64,000 nt of DNA from NCBI RefSeq assembly GCF_031456495.1, contig NZ_JAVDUW010000001.1, forward strand, positions 1,674,001-1,738,000, in the 5' to 3' direction. Under the pieces are notes generated by a model that saw nothing but the letters and a program-made list of their open reading frames with translations, was not told the origin of the DNA and searched no databases. The position numbers were made by a program, and so were the translations under genes. The stretch's first letter is position 1. Every line of letters begins with the position of its first letter. Source of the stretch: Pedococcus sp031456495. GTDB lineage: Bacteria > Actinomycetota > Actinomycetes > Actinomycetales > Dermatophilaceae. Positions 1-7,595 of this stretch are shown in pieces.

Positions 1-120
1 CAACCCTATGTGGCCGACGCCGGTGACCGCGGGAGGCTGGTCCGTTGACCGGCACCGGGGCCCCACCCGCGAAACCGCACGTCGCCGTGTCGTCGCGCAC
101 CGTCGGTCCTCCGCGTCTAC
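1..120. other. Left-edge non-coding segment
   Basis: No credible gene is seen here. It lies downstream of the minus-strand rsmG stop. In most actinobacteria parA and parB follow rsmG, so they would be expected just beyond this edge; that is an expectation from known gene order, not something visible here. Confidence 0.5.
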
Positions 121-942
121 TCATCCGGATCGGCGTCGGGACTTCCTACGGTCCTTCGTCGAGCCGGACGACGCCCGCGGCGTCACGGTGGCGCGGACCA
201 CCAGCGTGGGCGGGTCGAGCAGTCCTGACCCGTAGGTCTCGATGGCGGCGTCGGTCATGCCCAGCCGCCGCAGCACCTTCTCCTGCGCCGCCAGCTCGTC
301 GGCGGCCGAGGCCCCCTTGAGAGCGACCAGCTGACCGCCCGGGACGAGCAGCGGGAACGTCCACCGCGCGAGCTTGTCGATCCGGGCCACGGCGCGTGCC
401 GTGGCATACGGCACGTGGAGCCGGCCGTGGAGCTCCTCGGCCCGGGCTCGGACGACGGTGACGTTCGCGAGCCCGAGCGCGCCGACCGTGTCCTCGAGCC
501 AGTTCGTGCGCCGCAGCAACGGTTCGACCAGGTGCAGCTGCAGGTCCGGACGGGCGATCGCCAGGGCCAGCCCGGGCAGGCCCGCGCCGGAGCCGACGTC
601 GGCAATCGCAGCACCCTGCGGGAAGGCCTCGTGGACGACGGCGCAGTTGAGGATGTGCCGCTCCCAGAGGATGGGGACCTCGCGGGGACCGATCAACCCG
701 TGCGAGACGCCGGTGTCCGCGAGGACCTCGGCGAAGCGCACTGCCATGTCGAGGCGGTCGCCGAACACGACCGCAGCGGCAGCGGGCGGCTCAGGAGCCG
801 GCTGGGGCTCCGGGGCCGGCTGGGCTGCGGAAACGGCTGGGTCGTCGACGGGGCCGGGGACGTCGGGACCAGACGCGACGGGCGCGGCACCGGAAGCTCC
901 GGTACCGCGCCCGTCGTCGGCGCCGTGGTGGCGAGTCGTCAT
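121..942 (-). CDS. rsmG: 16S rRNA (guanine-N7)-methyltransferase RsmG (GidB)
   Basis: RsmG methylates N7 of G527 in 16S rRNA using S-adenosylmethionine in the cytoplasm. The 273-residue protein has the family block GPREVPILWERHILNC and the SAM-binding motif DVGSGAGLPG near residue 115, then the LVEPLLRRTNWLE region. The first ~55 residues are a low-complexity Pro/Ala/Glu/Gly extension absent from compact homologues. The C-terminus is basic (KDRRKSRRR). It is the last gene of the yidC-jag-rsmG run. The ATG at 942 has no Shine-Dalgarno; a parS palindrome begins 7 bases upstream of it, so translation may be coupled to jag, leaderless, or start internally. Loss of RsmG gives low-level streptomycin resistance in several bacteria (established). 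Function is secure; the exact start is not. Confidence 0.93.
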   Translation of the reverse strand: MTTRHHGADDGRGTGASGAAPVASGPDVPGPVDDPAVSAAQPAPEPQPAPEPPAAAAVVFGDRLDMAVRFAEVLADTGVSHGLIGPREVPILWERHILNCAVVHEAFPQGAAIADVGSGAGLPGLALAIARPDLQLHLVEPLLRRTNWLEDTVGALGLANVTVVRARAEELHGRLHVPYATARAVARIDKLARWTFPLLVPGGQLVALKGASAADELAAQEKVLRRLGMTDAAIETYGSGLLDPPTLVVRATVTPRASSGSTKDRRKSRRRSG

Positions 943-948
943 GCGCGC

Positions 949-964
949 TGTTTCACGTGAAACG
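949..964. promoter_or_regulatory. parS centromere site (15/16 match)
   Basis: The 16-mer TGTTTCACGTGAAACG differs from the ParB-binding consensus TGTTTCACGTGAAACA only at its last base. It lies in the 24-bp gap between the jag stop and the rsmG start, within 6 kb of oriC, as expected for ParABS origin segregation. It occupies the place where the rsmG ribosome-binding site would normally be. Confidence 0.9.
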
Positions 965-966
965 GA

Positions 967-1638
967 TCAGGACGCGGCCGGGCGCACCACGACGTGACGT
1001 CGCGGCTCCACCCCGTCGGATTCGGACACCAGGCCGGCGGCAAGGACCTCGTCGTGGACGACCTTGCGCTCGAACGCGCTCATGGGGTCGAGCGCCACCG
1101 ACGCGTTGCTGGCCTTCACCTCGGCGATGGCCTCCTGGGCCACCGCCACGAGCGCCGCGCGACGCTCGGCGCGGTGACCGGCCACGTCGAGCATGAGGCG
1201 GCTGCGCTCACCGGTGGCCGACTGGACGGCGAGGCGGGTGAGCTCCTGGAGGGCGTCGAGCACCTTGCCGTCCTGCCCGACGAGACGGCGCGGGACCCGG
1301 CCGTCCTCGGAGTCGACGATGGAGACCGATGCACGGTCGCCGTCGATGTCGACGTCGATGTCCCCGTCGAGGTCGGCGATGTCCAGCAGGGTCTCGAGGA
1401 AGTCGGCAGCGACCTCACCCTCACGCTCGAGGTCGGCGCGCCCGCGCGACTTCGTGGGGGCGACGGTGTCGTCGGCGCCTGCGGCCTCGTCCGTGGCCTC
1501 GTCGGCATCGACAGCGGCGGTCTCGTCGGTGGCCTGCGGGGCAACCGTCTCGGCGTCCGCCTGCGGGGTGGTGGAGGCGTCGTCAGGGGAACCGGCGACG
1601 GTCGTCGTCGCCTCGGTCACGGTGTCGTGCTCGCTCAT
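967..1638 (-). CDS. jag: Jag/KhpB-type R3H and KH single-stranded nucleic-acid-binding protein
   Basis: Jag-family proteins (KhpB/EloR) bind RNA through KH and R3H domains and are linked to cell elongation; the gene next to yidC is a near-universal bacterial arrangement. The first ~75 residues are an acidic Ala/Thr/Asp-rich region in place of the Firmicute Jag_N domain. A KH-like segment follows (VSIVDSEDGRVPRRLVGQDG), then the R3H-type helix (LDVAGHRAERRAAL) and the C-terminal PMSAFERKVVH block. An ATG at 1638 is preferred over the in-frame GTG at 1647, which lies directly against the yidC stop and leaves no room for a ribosome-binding site; GAG precedes the ATG. The yidC stop is 11 bases upstream, implying co-transcription and coupling. 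The precise role in actinobacteria is not established. Confidence 0.88.
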   Translation of the reverse strand: MSEHDTVTEATTTVAGSPDDASTTPQADAETVAPQATDETAAVDADEATDEAAGADDTVAPTKSRGRADLEREGEVAADFLETLLDIADLDGDIDVDIDGDRASVSIVDSEDGRVPRRLVGQDGKVLDALQELTRLAVQSATGERSRLMLDVAGHRAERRAALVAVAQEAIAEVKASNASVALDPMSAFERKVVHDEVLAAGLVSESDGVEPRRHVVVRPAAS

Positions 1639-1649
1639 CGGGGTCACTC

Positions 1650-2708
1650 TCAGTTGTCGGTGTGGGGCTTGTTCTCGGCGACGGCCGAGGTGTTCGCGCC
1701 CGAGGACGGGGTCTTGGCCGGGCTCTTGCCCTGCGCGCCGTTCGGCGCCTTCGCCGCCGGCGCCTTCTTCTTCTTCTTGCGGCTCGGCTGCTGGCGCTGC
1801 CCGGAGACCGGCTTGGCCTCCTCGGCCGGCGCCTGGTCCAGGCCCTTGACGGTGAACTCCTCGTGCACCTTGCCGCGCTTGGCCTTGCGCTCACGCAGCG
1901 CCTGCTCCGCGGGGGAGCCCGGGGCCGGCATGCGGCGGATCACGTAGAACTGCTGGCACATCGACCACACGTTGGTGGTGAGCCAGTAGAGCAGGACACC
2001 GATGGGGAAGTTGACACCGGAGATCGCGAAGAACAGCGGCATGACGTAGAGCAGGACCTTCTGCTGCCGCGCGAAGGGGTTGTCCAGCGCGGACGCCGGC
2101 ATGTTCTTGCGCATCAGCTGGTGCTGCGTGGTGAAGGTCGACAGCGACATGAGCACGATGAGGACGACGGTCACGACCTTGACGGTCACCGTGTCCGAGC
2201 CCATGAACTTGTCCGAGAGCTGCGCACCGAAGAGCGTCGACTGCTCCGCCTGCCGGGCCAGGTCACGCGTGATCGGCCCGATGGTGTCCTTGGTGCCGGC
2301 GGCCATGCCCTGCAGGCCGTTGAGCACCCGGAAGAGGCCGAAGAAGAACGGGGACTGCAGCAGGATCGGCAGGCACGAGCTGAACGGGTTGGTCCCGGTC
2401 CGCTTGTACAGGTCCATGGTCTCCTGCGTCATGGCCTGACGGGAGTCCGGGTCGTTCTTGCCCTTGTACTTGGCCTGGATCTTCTGCATCTCGGGCTGGA
2501 TGAGCTGCATCCGCCGCGAGGCGTGGATCTGCTTGACGAACAGCGGGATCATCGCCGCCCGCATCACGACCACGAGGCCGATGATCGACATGACCCAGGC
2601 GAAGCCCGAGGCGGGCGGAATCCCGATGAGCGTGAAGAGGCTGTGCCAGCCGTACAGGATCCAGGCGACGATCCACTCGAACGGGTAGACCAGGGAGCTG
2701 AAACTCAT
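1650..2708 (-). CDS. yidC: Membrane protein insertase YidC (Oxa1 family)
   Basis: YidC inserts and folds inner-membrane proteins, alone or with Sec. The 352-residue protein has the Gram-positive Oxa1 plan: a membrane segment near residues 30-50 (ASGFAWVMSIIGLVVVM), the conserved arginine-containing groove segment (VVVMRAAMIPLFVKQ), the MQKIQAKYK coiled-coil hairpin, further membrane helices (PFFFGLFRVLNGL, VTVVLIVLMSLSTF, VLLYVMPLFFAISG) and a Lys/Ala/Pro-rich C-terminal tail with a run of lysines, typical of ribosome-contacting tails. The ATG at 2708 is chosen because GAGGA lies 4-8 bases upstream, and the protein then begins MSFSSLVYPF. It is transcribed with yidD, rnpA and rpmH upstream and jag and rsmG downstream. 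A 96-base gap separates it from yidD. Confidence 0.96.
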   Translation of the reverse strand: MSFSSLVYPFEWIVAWILYGWHSLFTLIGIPPASGFAWVMSIIGLVVVMRAAMIPLFVKQIHASRRMQLIQPEMQKIQAKYKGKNDPDSRQAMTQETMDLYKRTGTNPFSSCLPILLQSPFFFGLFRVLNGLQGMAAGTKDTIGPITRDLARQAEQSTLFGAQLSDKFMGSDTVTVKVVTVVLIVLMSLSTFTTQHQLMRKNMPASALDNPFARQQKVLLYVMPLFFAISGVNFPIGVLLYWLTTNVWSMCQQFYVIRRMPAPGSPAEQALRERKAKRGKVHEEFTVKGLDQAPAEEAKPVSGQRQQPSRKKKKKAPAAKAPNGAQGKSPAKTPSSGANTSAVAENKPHTDN

Positions 2709-2804
2709 CGTGTCCTCAATCTGGTGATGGTCCCGTAGGGGTCCCACCGGTGGTCCGGTCCTCGGCGGTGCGCCGCAGGTCCGGCAGGTCTGGTGTCCGC
2801 GGCC

Positions 2805-3080
2805 CTAGTGGGCGTGGGACGGGGTGGCCGGCCGCTTCTCCGGCACGTGGTCCACCCCGCCGGGGGTCCACGGATGGCACCTGAGCAACCTCTTGAGCGC
2901 CAGCCAGGTTCCCGTGAAGGGGCCGAACCGCCGGATCGCGGTGAGGGCGTATGCCGAGCACGACGGGTAGTAGCGGCAGGTCGGGGGCCGCATCGGGGAG
3001 ATGACCTGCTGGTACACGACGATCAGGCCGATGAGCGGCGCCGCCGCCACCTTCTGCAGGGTCCTGCCGATGTCGCTCAT
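2805..3080 (-). CDS. yidD: YidD membrane-protein insertion efficiency factor
   Basis: YidD is a small membrane-associated protein that assists insertion of YidC substrates. The 91-residue sequence shows the family block PLIGLIVVYQQVISPMRPPT followed by CRYYPSCSAYA with its conserved cysteines, then RFGPFTGTWLALKRLLRCHPW. The ATG at 3080 overlaps the rnpA stop by four bases (ATGA), which indicates translational coupling. A GTATGCCG motif lies inside the gene at 2949, encoding Ala-Tyr with the rare GCA codon. Confidence 0.95.
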   Translation of the reverse strand: MSDIGRTLQKVAAAPLIGLIVVYQQVISPMRPPTCRYYPSCSAYALTAIRRFGPFTGTWLALKRLLRCHPWTPGGVDHVPEKRPATPSHAH

Positions 3081-3445
3081 GCCCGTGCACCACCCAACCG
3101 GCCCAGGACGCGCCCCAGGAGGCGGTCCAGCTCAGCACCCAGGGCGGACGAATCCGCCTGTGCCGCAACAGGATTCGCACGCACGACCACGTCGGTGCCC
3201 GCGGGGATGTCCCAGAGCCGGGCCGCCATCAGTGCCCGCAGCCGACGCTTGGTCCGGTTGCGCACGACGGCCGTGCCCACGGCCTTGGAGACAACAAAAC
3301 CGACCCGCGGCGGTTGTCCCGCACGCGCGTCGGTCTGGTTGGCGTGGACCACGATCAGCGTGGAGCCGGCCCGGGCTCCCCTGGGCCCCCGGAGCGCTGC
3401 GGCGAAGTCCGAGCTCGCACGGAGCCGGTGCCCCGCCGGCAGCAC
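3077..3445 (-). CDS. rnpA: Ribonuclease P protein component
   Basis: RnpA binds the RNase P RNA and helps recognise the 5' leader of precursor tRNAs. The 122-residue protein begins with VLPAGHRLR (GTG start at 3445), contains VGFVVSKAVGTAVVRNRTKR, and so carries the signature RNRxKRxLR basic helix. A longer open frame upstream overlaps rpmH and is rejected because family members start at this LPxxxRLR block. It lies 11 bases after the rpmH stop and overlaps yidD by four bases, the classic rpmH-rnpA-yidD order. The N-terminal extension typical of some actinobacterial RnpA proteins is absent. Confidence 0.94.
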   Translation of the reverse strand: MLPAGHRLRASSDFAAALRGPRGARAGSTLIVVHANQTDARAGQPPRVGFVVSKAVGTAVVRNRTKRRLRALMAARLWDIPAGTDVVVRANPVAAQADSSALGAELDRLLGRVLGRLGGARA

Positions 3446-3456
3446 CGGGGTCTGCC

Positions 3457-3594
3457 TCAGGCGGAGAGCTCGGAGCGACCCTTGCGACGACGGGCCGACA
3501 GGATGGCGCGACCCGCACGGGTGCGCATCCGCAGGCGGAAGCCGTGGGTCTTGGCCCGGCGGCGGTTGTTCGGCTGGAAAGTACGCTTGCTCAC
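3457..3594 (-). CDS. rpmH: 50S ribosomal protein L34
   Basis: This 45-codon gene encodes MSKRTFQPNNRRRAKTHGF and a strongly basic remainder ending in GRSELSA, the invariant L34 pattern. The start is GTG at 3594, preceded by GGAG seven bases upstream. L34 sits in the 50S subunit. It is divergent from dnaA, as in nearly all bacteria, and begins the rpmH-rnpA-yidD-yidC-jag-rsmG run. Confidence 0.98.
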   Translation of the reverse strand: MSKRTFQPNNRRRAKTHGFRLRMRTRAGRAILSARRRKGRSELSA

Positions 3595-3747
3595 GAGATT
3601 CTCCGTTGCTGGTCAGCCCGGCGGGCCTGATGAGTCGGGGTGGGCGCCTGGTCGGCCGCAATCGGAAACCCGCCACGACGCACCGGCGGAACCACCACCG
3701 GAGATCGAGCGTCACGGGCATGCGAAAACGGCCGACAGGCCTGCTCC

Positions 3748-3777
3748 ACGGTACGCGAGCGCGCGGCACAGGGTCAA
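3748..3777 (-). promoter_or_regulatory. Probable rpmH promoter
   Basis: On the minus strand TTGACC (3777-3772) is followed by an 18-base spacer and TACCGT (3753-3748), close to the housekeeping sigma consensus. It would give a leader of roughly 150 bases before the rpmH GTG. Confidence 0.55.
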
Positions 3778-3898
3778 ACCAGCACGACCGCATGCGAGCG
3801 AGCCGCCCTCTACCAGCACGAAACGTCGCTTTCCGGTCCGACACGCCGAGGAGCGACCCACGAGGTCGTGCCCCAGCTGCTCATTTTCCCGGATCCGG

Positions 3899-3928
3899 TT
3901 GCTCCGCGCACCCGCACCTTGTTACGGT
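3899..3928 (+). promoter_or_regulatory. Probable dnaA promoter
   Basis: TTGCTC (3899-3904), an 18-base spacer and TACGGT (3923-3928) form a plausible housekeeping promoter. Transcription would begin about 3935, just upstream of the DnaA-box pair at 3958-3978, consistent with DnaA autorepression. Confidence 0.5.
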
Positions 3929-3957
3929 CCCCCCCTTGTCCCACGTTCCCCACAGGT

Positions 3958-3978
3958 TGTGGACAAACATGTGGACAA
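3958..3978. promoter_or_regulatory. DnaA-box pair upstream of dnaA
   Basis: Two perfect TGTGGACAA boxes (reverse of TTGTCCACA) at 3958-3966 and 3970-3978 lie 12 bases apart, start to start, in the dnaA leader. They may mediate autoregulation and may form one lobe of a bipartite origin with the cluster at 6890-7345. The rest of the 435-base rpmH-dnaA gap holds only the two promoters listed. Confidence 0.85.
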
Positions 3979-4038
3979 GGCACCATGACCCTGCGACAAG
4001 GGCAGCACCGCACAGACGTCGAAAGGGATGTGGACCTC

Positions 4039-5523
4039 GTGAGCCAAGCCGATCTGGACTATGCACAGATCTGGCAGAACACGATCACGACCCTGGACGC
4101 CGACGGGCTCCCCGTCCGTGAGCGCGCGTTCCTGAGCCTCGGCCGCCTGGCGGGCCTGCTCGACGGGACCGCCGTGGTGAAGGTGCCCAACGACTACACC
4201 AAGGACGTGCTCGAGCAGCGCATCCGTGAGGCGGTCACCCGCGCCCTGTCCGACCAGCTCGGTGCCCCGGTCCACCTCGCCGTGACGGTCGACCCGGCCC
4301 TGGACACGGTCACCGAGGACACTGTCGGCGTCGCCCCCGGTCCCGCAGCCCCCACGGCATACGACGCAACCGCGCACCAGGCGCACGCGCAGGCTCCCGC
4401 ACAGCCGCTGACCCCGCCGGCCAGCATGCCGATCCCGGCCGCCGAGCCCCAGCGCCTGCCCCGGGCCGAGGTCCTGACCACGGACGAGTCCGCGACCCGG
4501 CTCAACCCGAAGTACACGTTCGACACGTTCGTCATCGGGGCCAGCAACCGGTTCGCCCACGCGGCGGCGGTCGCGGTCGCGGAGGCGCCGGCCAAGGCGT
4601 ACAACCCGCTGTTCGTCTACGGCGAGTCCGGGCTGGGCAAGACCCACCTGCTGCACGCGATCGGCCACTACGCGCGCAACCTCTATCCGCACGTCAAGGT
4701 GCGGTACGTGAACTCCGAGGAGTTCACGAACGACTTCATCAACAGCATCCGTGACGACAAGGCCGCCAACTTCCAGAAGCGGTACCGCGACGTCGACGTG
4801 CTCCTGATCGACGACATCCAGTTCCTGCAGGGCAAGGTGCAGACGCAGGAGGAGTTCTTCCACACCTTCAACACGCTGCACAACGCGAACAAGCAGGTGG
4901 TCATCACCAGCGACCTGCCGCCGAAGCTGCTGAGCGGCTTCGAGGAGCGGATGCGCAGCCGGTTCGAGTGGGGGCTGCTCACCGACGTCCAGCCGCCCGA
5001 CCTCGAGACCCGCATCGCGATCCTGCGCAAGAAGGCCATCCAGGAGCGGATGAGCGCCCCCGACGAGGTGCTCGAGTTCATCGCCAGCCGGATCTCGACC
5101 AACATCCGCGAGCTCGAGGGCGCGCTGATCCGGGTGACGGCCTTCGCCAGCCTCAACCGGCAGAGCGTCGACATGGGCCTGGCCGAGATCGTGCTGCGCG
5201 ACCTCATCCCGACCGAGCAGGGCAGCCAGATCACCAGCGCGACGATCATGGCCCAGACCGCGGCCTACTTCGGGCTGACCATCGAGGACCTGTGCGGCAC
5301 GTCCCGGTCGCGCGTGCTGGTGACGGCCCGGCAGATCGCGATGTACCTGTGCCGCGAGCTCACCGACCTGTCCCTGCCGAAGATCGGGCAGCAGTTCGGC
5401 GGCCGCGACCACACCACGGTCATGCACGCGGACAAGAAGATCCGCCAGCTCATGGCCGAGCGCCGCGCCATCTACAACCAGGTCACCGAGCTCACCAACC
5501 GGATCAAGCAGCAGTCCCGCTGA
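4039..5523 (+). CDS. dnaA: Chromosomal replication initiator protein DnaA
   Basis: DnaA binds DnaA boxes at oriC, melts the DNA and loads the replicative helicase. The 494-residue form begins VSQADLDYAQIWQ (domain I). A Pro/Ala-rich domain II covers about residues 95-150, followed by the AAA+ domain with Walker A GESGLGKTH near 195, Walker B LLIDDIQFLQGK near 255, and the domain IV DnaA-box signature GGRDHTTVMHA near 455. Possible in-frame starts are GTG at 4039 and 4030 and ATG at 3985; 4039 or 4030 is preferred because AAAGGG precedes them and family members begin close to the YAQIWQ-type helix. The gene overlaps the convergent reductase gene by 20 bases at its 3' end. Downstream gene order departs from the usual dnaA-dnaN adjacency. 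Confidence 0.98.
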   Translation: MSQADLDYAQIWQNTITTLDADGLPVRERAFLSLGRLAGLLDGTAVVKVPNDYTKDVLEQRIREAVTRALSDQLGAPVHLAVTVDPALDTVTEDTVGVAPGPAAPTAYDATAHQAHAQAPAQPLTPPASMPIPAAEPQRLPRAEVLTTDESATRLNPKYTFDTFVIGASNRFAHAAAVAVAEAPAKAYNPLFVYGESGLGKTHLLHAIGHYARNLYPHVKVRYVNSEEFTNDFINSIRDDKAANFQKRYRDVDVLLIDDIQFLQGKVQTQEEFFHTFNTLHNANKQVVITSDLPPKLLSGFEERMRSRFEWGLLTDVQPPDLETRIAILRKKAIQERMSAPDEVLEFIASRISTNIRELEGALIRVTAFASLNRQSVDMGLAEIVLRDLIPTEQGSQITSATIMAQTAAYFGLTIEDLCGTSRSRVLVTARQIAMYLCRELTDLSLPKIGQQFGGRDHTTVMHADKKIRQLMAERRAIYNQVTELTNRIKQQSR

Positions 5524-6031
5524 CCGGCCGGGCCGGCGCGGCCGACGCGGCCGGCTCGATCTCGAACACGGGGAAGCCGGGTGCGGCCGCCAGCAGCTGC
5601 TCGTCGCTGGAGTCCTTGTCGAGGTCGTCGAAGAACTGGCCGACCTCCCAGGCCCACCGGCGCAGGTACTCGCGCATCACCGGCAGCTTGTCCTGGTCGG
5701 GCACCTCGGTCGCGGTGAAGGCCTCGGCCCGGCGACCCAGGCGCAGCTCGCCGGAGCCCACGACGCGCAGGTTGCGCACCCACTGGGTGTGCCCGCGCGG
5801 GGCGAGCAGGTAGCGCCGGCCGTCGACGACCAGCGGGTTGACCGGGGTCGTGCGCCAGGCACCGCTGGTGCGGCCGCGGACGGCCAGGATGCGTGAGCCG
5901 GCGAGGGACACCCCGTGGGCGGTGAGCCAGGCGACGGTCCCGTTGGTCAGCCGCAGCGTCCGCCGAGCGCCGGCCGTGGTGGGCATGACGTACCGCTGGG
6001 TGGTGCCGTGCGCGGGCTTCTTCTCGCTCAT
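5504..6031 (-). CDS. Deazaflavin (F420)-dependent nitroreductase-family protein (DUF385/Ddn-like)
   Basis: The 175-residue protein matches the split beta-barrel DUF385 family that includes Mycobacterium Ddn, which reduces quinones and nitroaromatics with F420H2. Visible features are ILAVRGRTSGAWRTTPVNPL, the YLLAPRGHTQWVRNLR block and the GELRLGRRAE strand, all typical of this family. The ATG at 6031 has AAAGGA six bases upstream. It is divergent from the tetR gene at 6154, with an inverted repeat between them, and convergent with dnaA, overlapping it by 20 bases. Its substrate cannot be inferred. Its position between dnaA and the DnaA-box field is unusual. Confidence 0.83.
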   Translation of the reverse strand: MSEKKPAHGTTQRYVMPTTAGARRTLRLTNGTVAWLTAHGVSLAGSRILAVRGRTSGAWRTTPVNPLVVDGRRYLLAPRGHTQWVRNLRVVGSGELRLGRRAEAFTATEVPDQDKLPVMREYLRRWAWEVGQFFDDLDKDSSDEQLLAAAPGFPVFEIEPAASAAPARPVSGTAA

Positions 6032-6046
6032 GACGGTTCCTTTCGT

Positions 6047-6131
6047 GAACACTGCTCTCTGTTTCGCCCATGGAACGCCCTCGACCGCCGCACTGTCAAG
6101 AGCAGCGATCACAAAAGAGAGCACCAGTTCC
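6047..6131. promoter_or_regulatory. Inverted repeat and promoter region between DUF385 gene and tetR
   Basis: GAACACTGCTCTCT at 6047-6060 is mirrored by AGAGAGCACCAGTTC at 6117-6131: eight paired bases (AGAGAGCA) plus GTTC, with one base inserted. A third AGAGCA occurs at about 6103. These are plausible half-sites for the adjacent TetR regulator acting on both divergent promoters. A -10-like CAGAAT (6142-6147) ends six bases before the tetR ATG, suggesting a leaderless transcript. Confidence 0.55.
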
Positions 6132-6153
6132 AGATGTGTGGCAGAATGGGCGT

Positions 6154-6870
6154 ATGCCGACCGGTGGAGGAGTGCGCGCGCGGCACCGTGCCGCGGTGGA
6201 GGCGGACATCGTCGAGATCGGCCTGCGCCACCTCGCCCGCGAGGGTGCGGCCGCCCTGTCGCTGCGGGCCGTCGCCCGCGACCTCGGCGTCGTCTCCTCG
6301 GCGCTGTACCGCTACGTCGCCAGCCGCGACGACCTGCTCACCCTGCTCATCGTCGCCGCGTACACCTCGCTCGCCGAGGAGGTGGAGCGGGCGCACGACG
6401 CGGTCGACGCGGACGACCTCGATGGCCGGTGGCAGGCGGTCGCCGGCGCGATGCGCCACTGGGCGCTCGCCAGGCCGCACGAGTACGCCCTGCTCTACGG
6501 GTCCCCGGTCCCGGACTACGCGGCCCCCGCGGAGCGCACCACCGAGCCCGGCACGCGGGTACTGGCCCTGGTGCTCCGGCTGCTCGACGACGCAGCCCGG
6601 GCCGGCCGGCTCGCGACCGCGCCCACCGACGGGCCCCCGCCCCCCGGCGCACGCGCCAGTGCGGAGCAGATGCTGGCAGACCCCTTCTTCGAGGGCAGCG
6701 GCATCGACGCCGACGCGCTCCTGGCGGGCATGGCGGCATGGTCATTGGTGATGGGGACGCTGAGCGCCGAGGTCTTCGGGCAGCTCGGGCGGCAGACGGT
6801 GGCCGACCCGCAGGCCTGGTTCGACCACATGGTGGGCGTCGCGGGACGACTCGTCCTGACGGACGACTGA
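6154..6870 (+). CDS. TetR/AcrR-family transcriptional regulator
   Basis: A 238-residue repressor-type protein. The N-terminal helix-turn-helix is clear (LSLRAVARDLGVVSSALYRYVASRDDLL, about residues 32-60); the C-terminal ligand domain has the aromatic HxWALARPHEYALLYGSPVP segment seen in one TetR C-terminal class. The ATG at 6154 is preferred because it follows a -10-like hexamer by six bases and no ribosome-binding site is present. It is divergent from the F420-dependent reductase, which is its most likely target. Its start codon lies inside a GTATGCCG motif. The 3' end abuts the DnaA-box field. Confidence 0.86.
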   Translation: MPTGGGVRARHRAAVEADIVEIGLRHLAREGAAALSLRAVARDLGVVSSALYRYVASRDDLLTLLIVAAYTSLAEEVERAHDAVDADDLDGRWQAVAGAMRHWALARPHEYALLYGSPVPDYAAPAERTTEPGTRVLALVLRLLDDAARAGRLATAPTDGPPPPGARASAEQMLADPFFEGSGIDADALLAGMAAWSLVMGTLSAEVFGQLGRQTVADPQAWFDHMVGVAGRLVLTDD

Positions 6871-6889
6871 CCCCGCCGGCCGGGCTCCA

Positions 6890-7380
6890 CAGCCGTCGTC
6901 CACGGGCTGTCCACCGTTCTCCACAACGTTGTCCACACCTGTGTCCACTCGTTCACCGAACGGCAACCTCCGCCCGGACGCCGCCGACACGGTGCTCAGG
7001 AACCCCGACAGGCCGTCGTCCCGCAGCACGAACTCGGTCACAACCGGACGAACCCCCCGTGGTCCACACCTGTGGACAACTCTGTGGGTATGTGGGTGGA
7101 CCCCACGACCATCGTCCGAACGGACAGCCTTTCCCCCAGACCCTGTGGACAACCCGTGGACAACCCGTGCACGGCACGCGCCGCGCTGGGGACCGGTGGC
7201 CTCCGGGGTGTGGAGGCCCTGTGGGCGGCGATCGGTCGTCCACACCGGGGGCCCGCTCGTCCGCGGGCCGGTCCACGCGGCATACACAGGCCAGACGGGC
7301 CGCTGACCTGCGACGACGCGCGTCGTCCACAGTTCCCACACCCCCTACAACGATGATGAGATCCCTCAACTCAGCAATCC
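6890..7380. other. oriC: DnaA-box cluster and likely unwinding element
   Basis: The tetR-dnaN gap of 725 bases has no gene and is dense in DnaA boxes. Perfect 9-mers TTGTCCACA or TGTGGACAA occur at 6929-6937, 7071-7079 and 7144-7152. One-mismatch boxes occur at 7060-7068 (TGGTCCACA), 7155-7163 (CGTGGACAA), 7236-7244 and 7323-7331 (TCGTCCACA), with weaker TCCACA-type sites at about 6885-6950. They lie in both orientations, with a paired site at 7060/7071 and another at 7144/7155. The stretch 7345-7380 is the least GC-rich part and is the best candidate unwinding element. A GTATGCCG motif (reverse strand) lies at 7278. Bases 7381-7595 hold only the dnaN promoter and leader. Confidence 0.92.
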
Positions 7381-7469
7381 CGCCCCGAGTACCAACCCGG
7401 CCCGACCCGCTCGACCCACCGACCTGCAAATGACAGGAACCACGGGCGGACCGATTCCACCGATCCGGG

Positions 7470-7498
7470 TTGGCCGCACCGCGAGCGCCCACTAGGGT
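7470..7498 (+). promoter_or_regulatory. Probable dnaN promoter
   Basis: TTGGCC (7470-7475), a 17-base spacer and TAGGGT (7493-7498) match a housekeeping promoter. The predicted transcript starts near 7505, giving a leader of about 90 bases. Confidence 0.6.
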
Positions 7499-7595
7499 CG
7501 GTGCGAATTCCATCGGTGGCACCTCAGCTCGTCGATGGGCACATCTCCGAGGCAGTGGGTCCGTGCGGTGGCCGGGCGTGAAGGGCGGTACAGCG

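Noticed and set aside
2716..3180. Frame overlapping yidD and the rnpA 3' end
   Set aside because: Out of frame with the recognised rnpA and yidD proteins; no motif and a frame-shifted composition.
3077..3844. Long (255-codon) rnpA with N-terminal extension
   Set aside because: The extension overlaps rpmH on the same strand and the family begins at the LPAGHRLR block; GTG 3445 is preferred.
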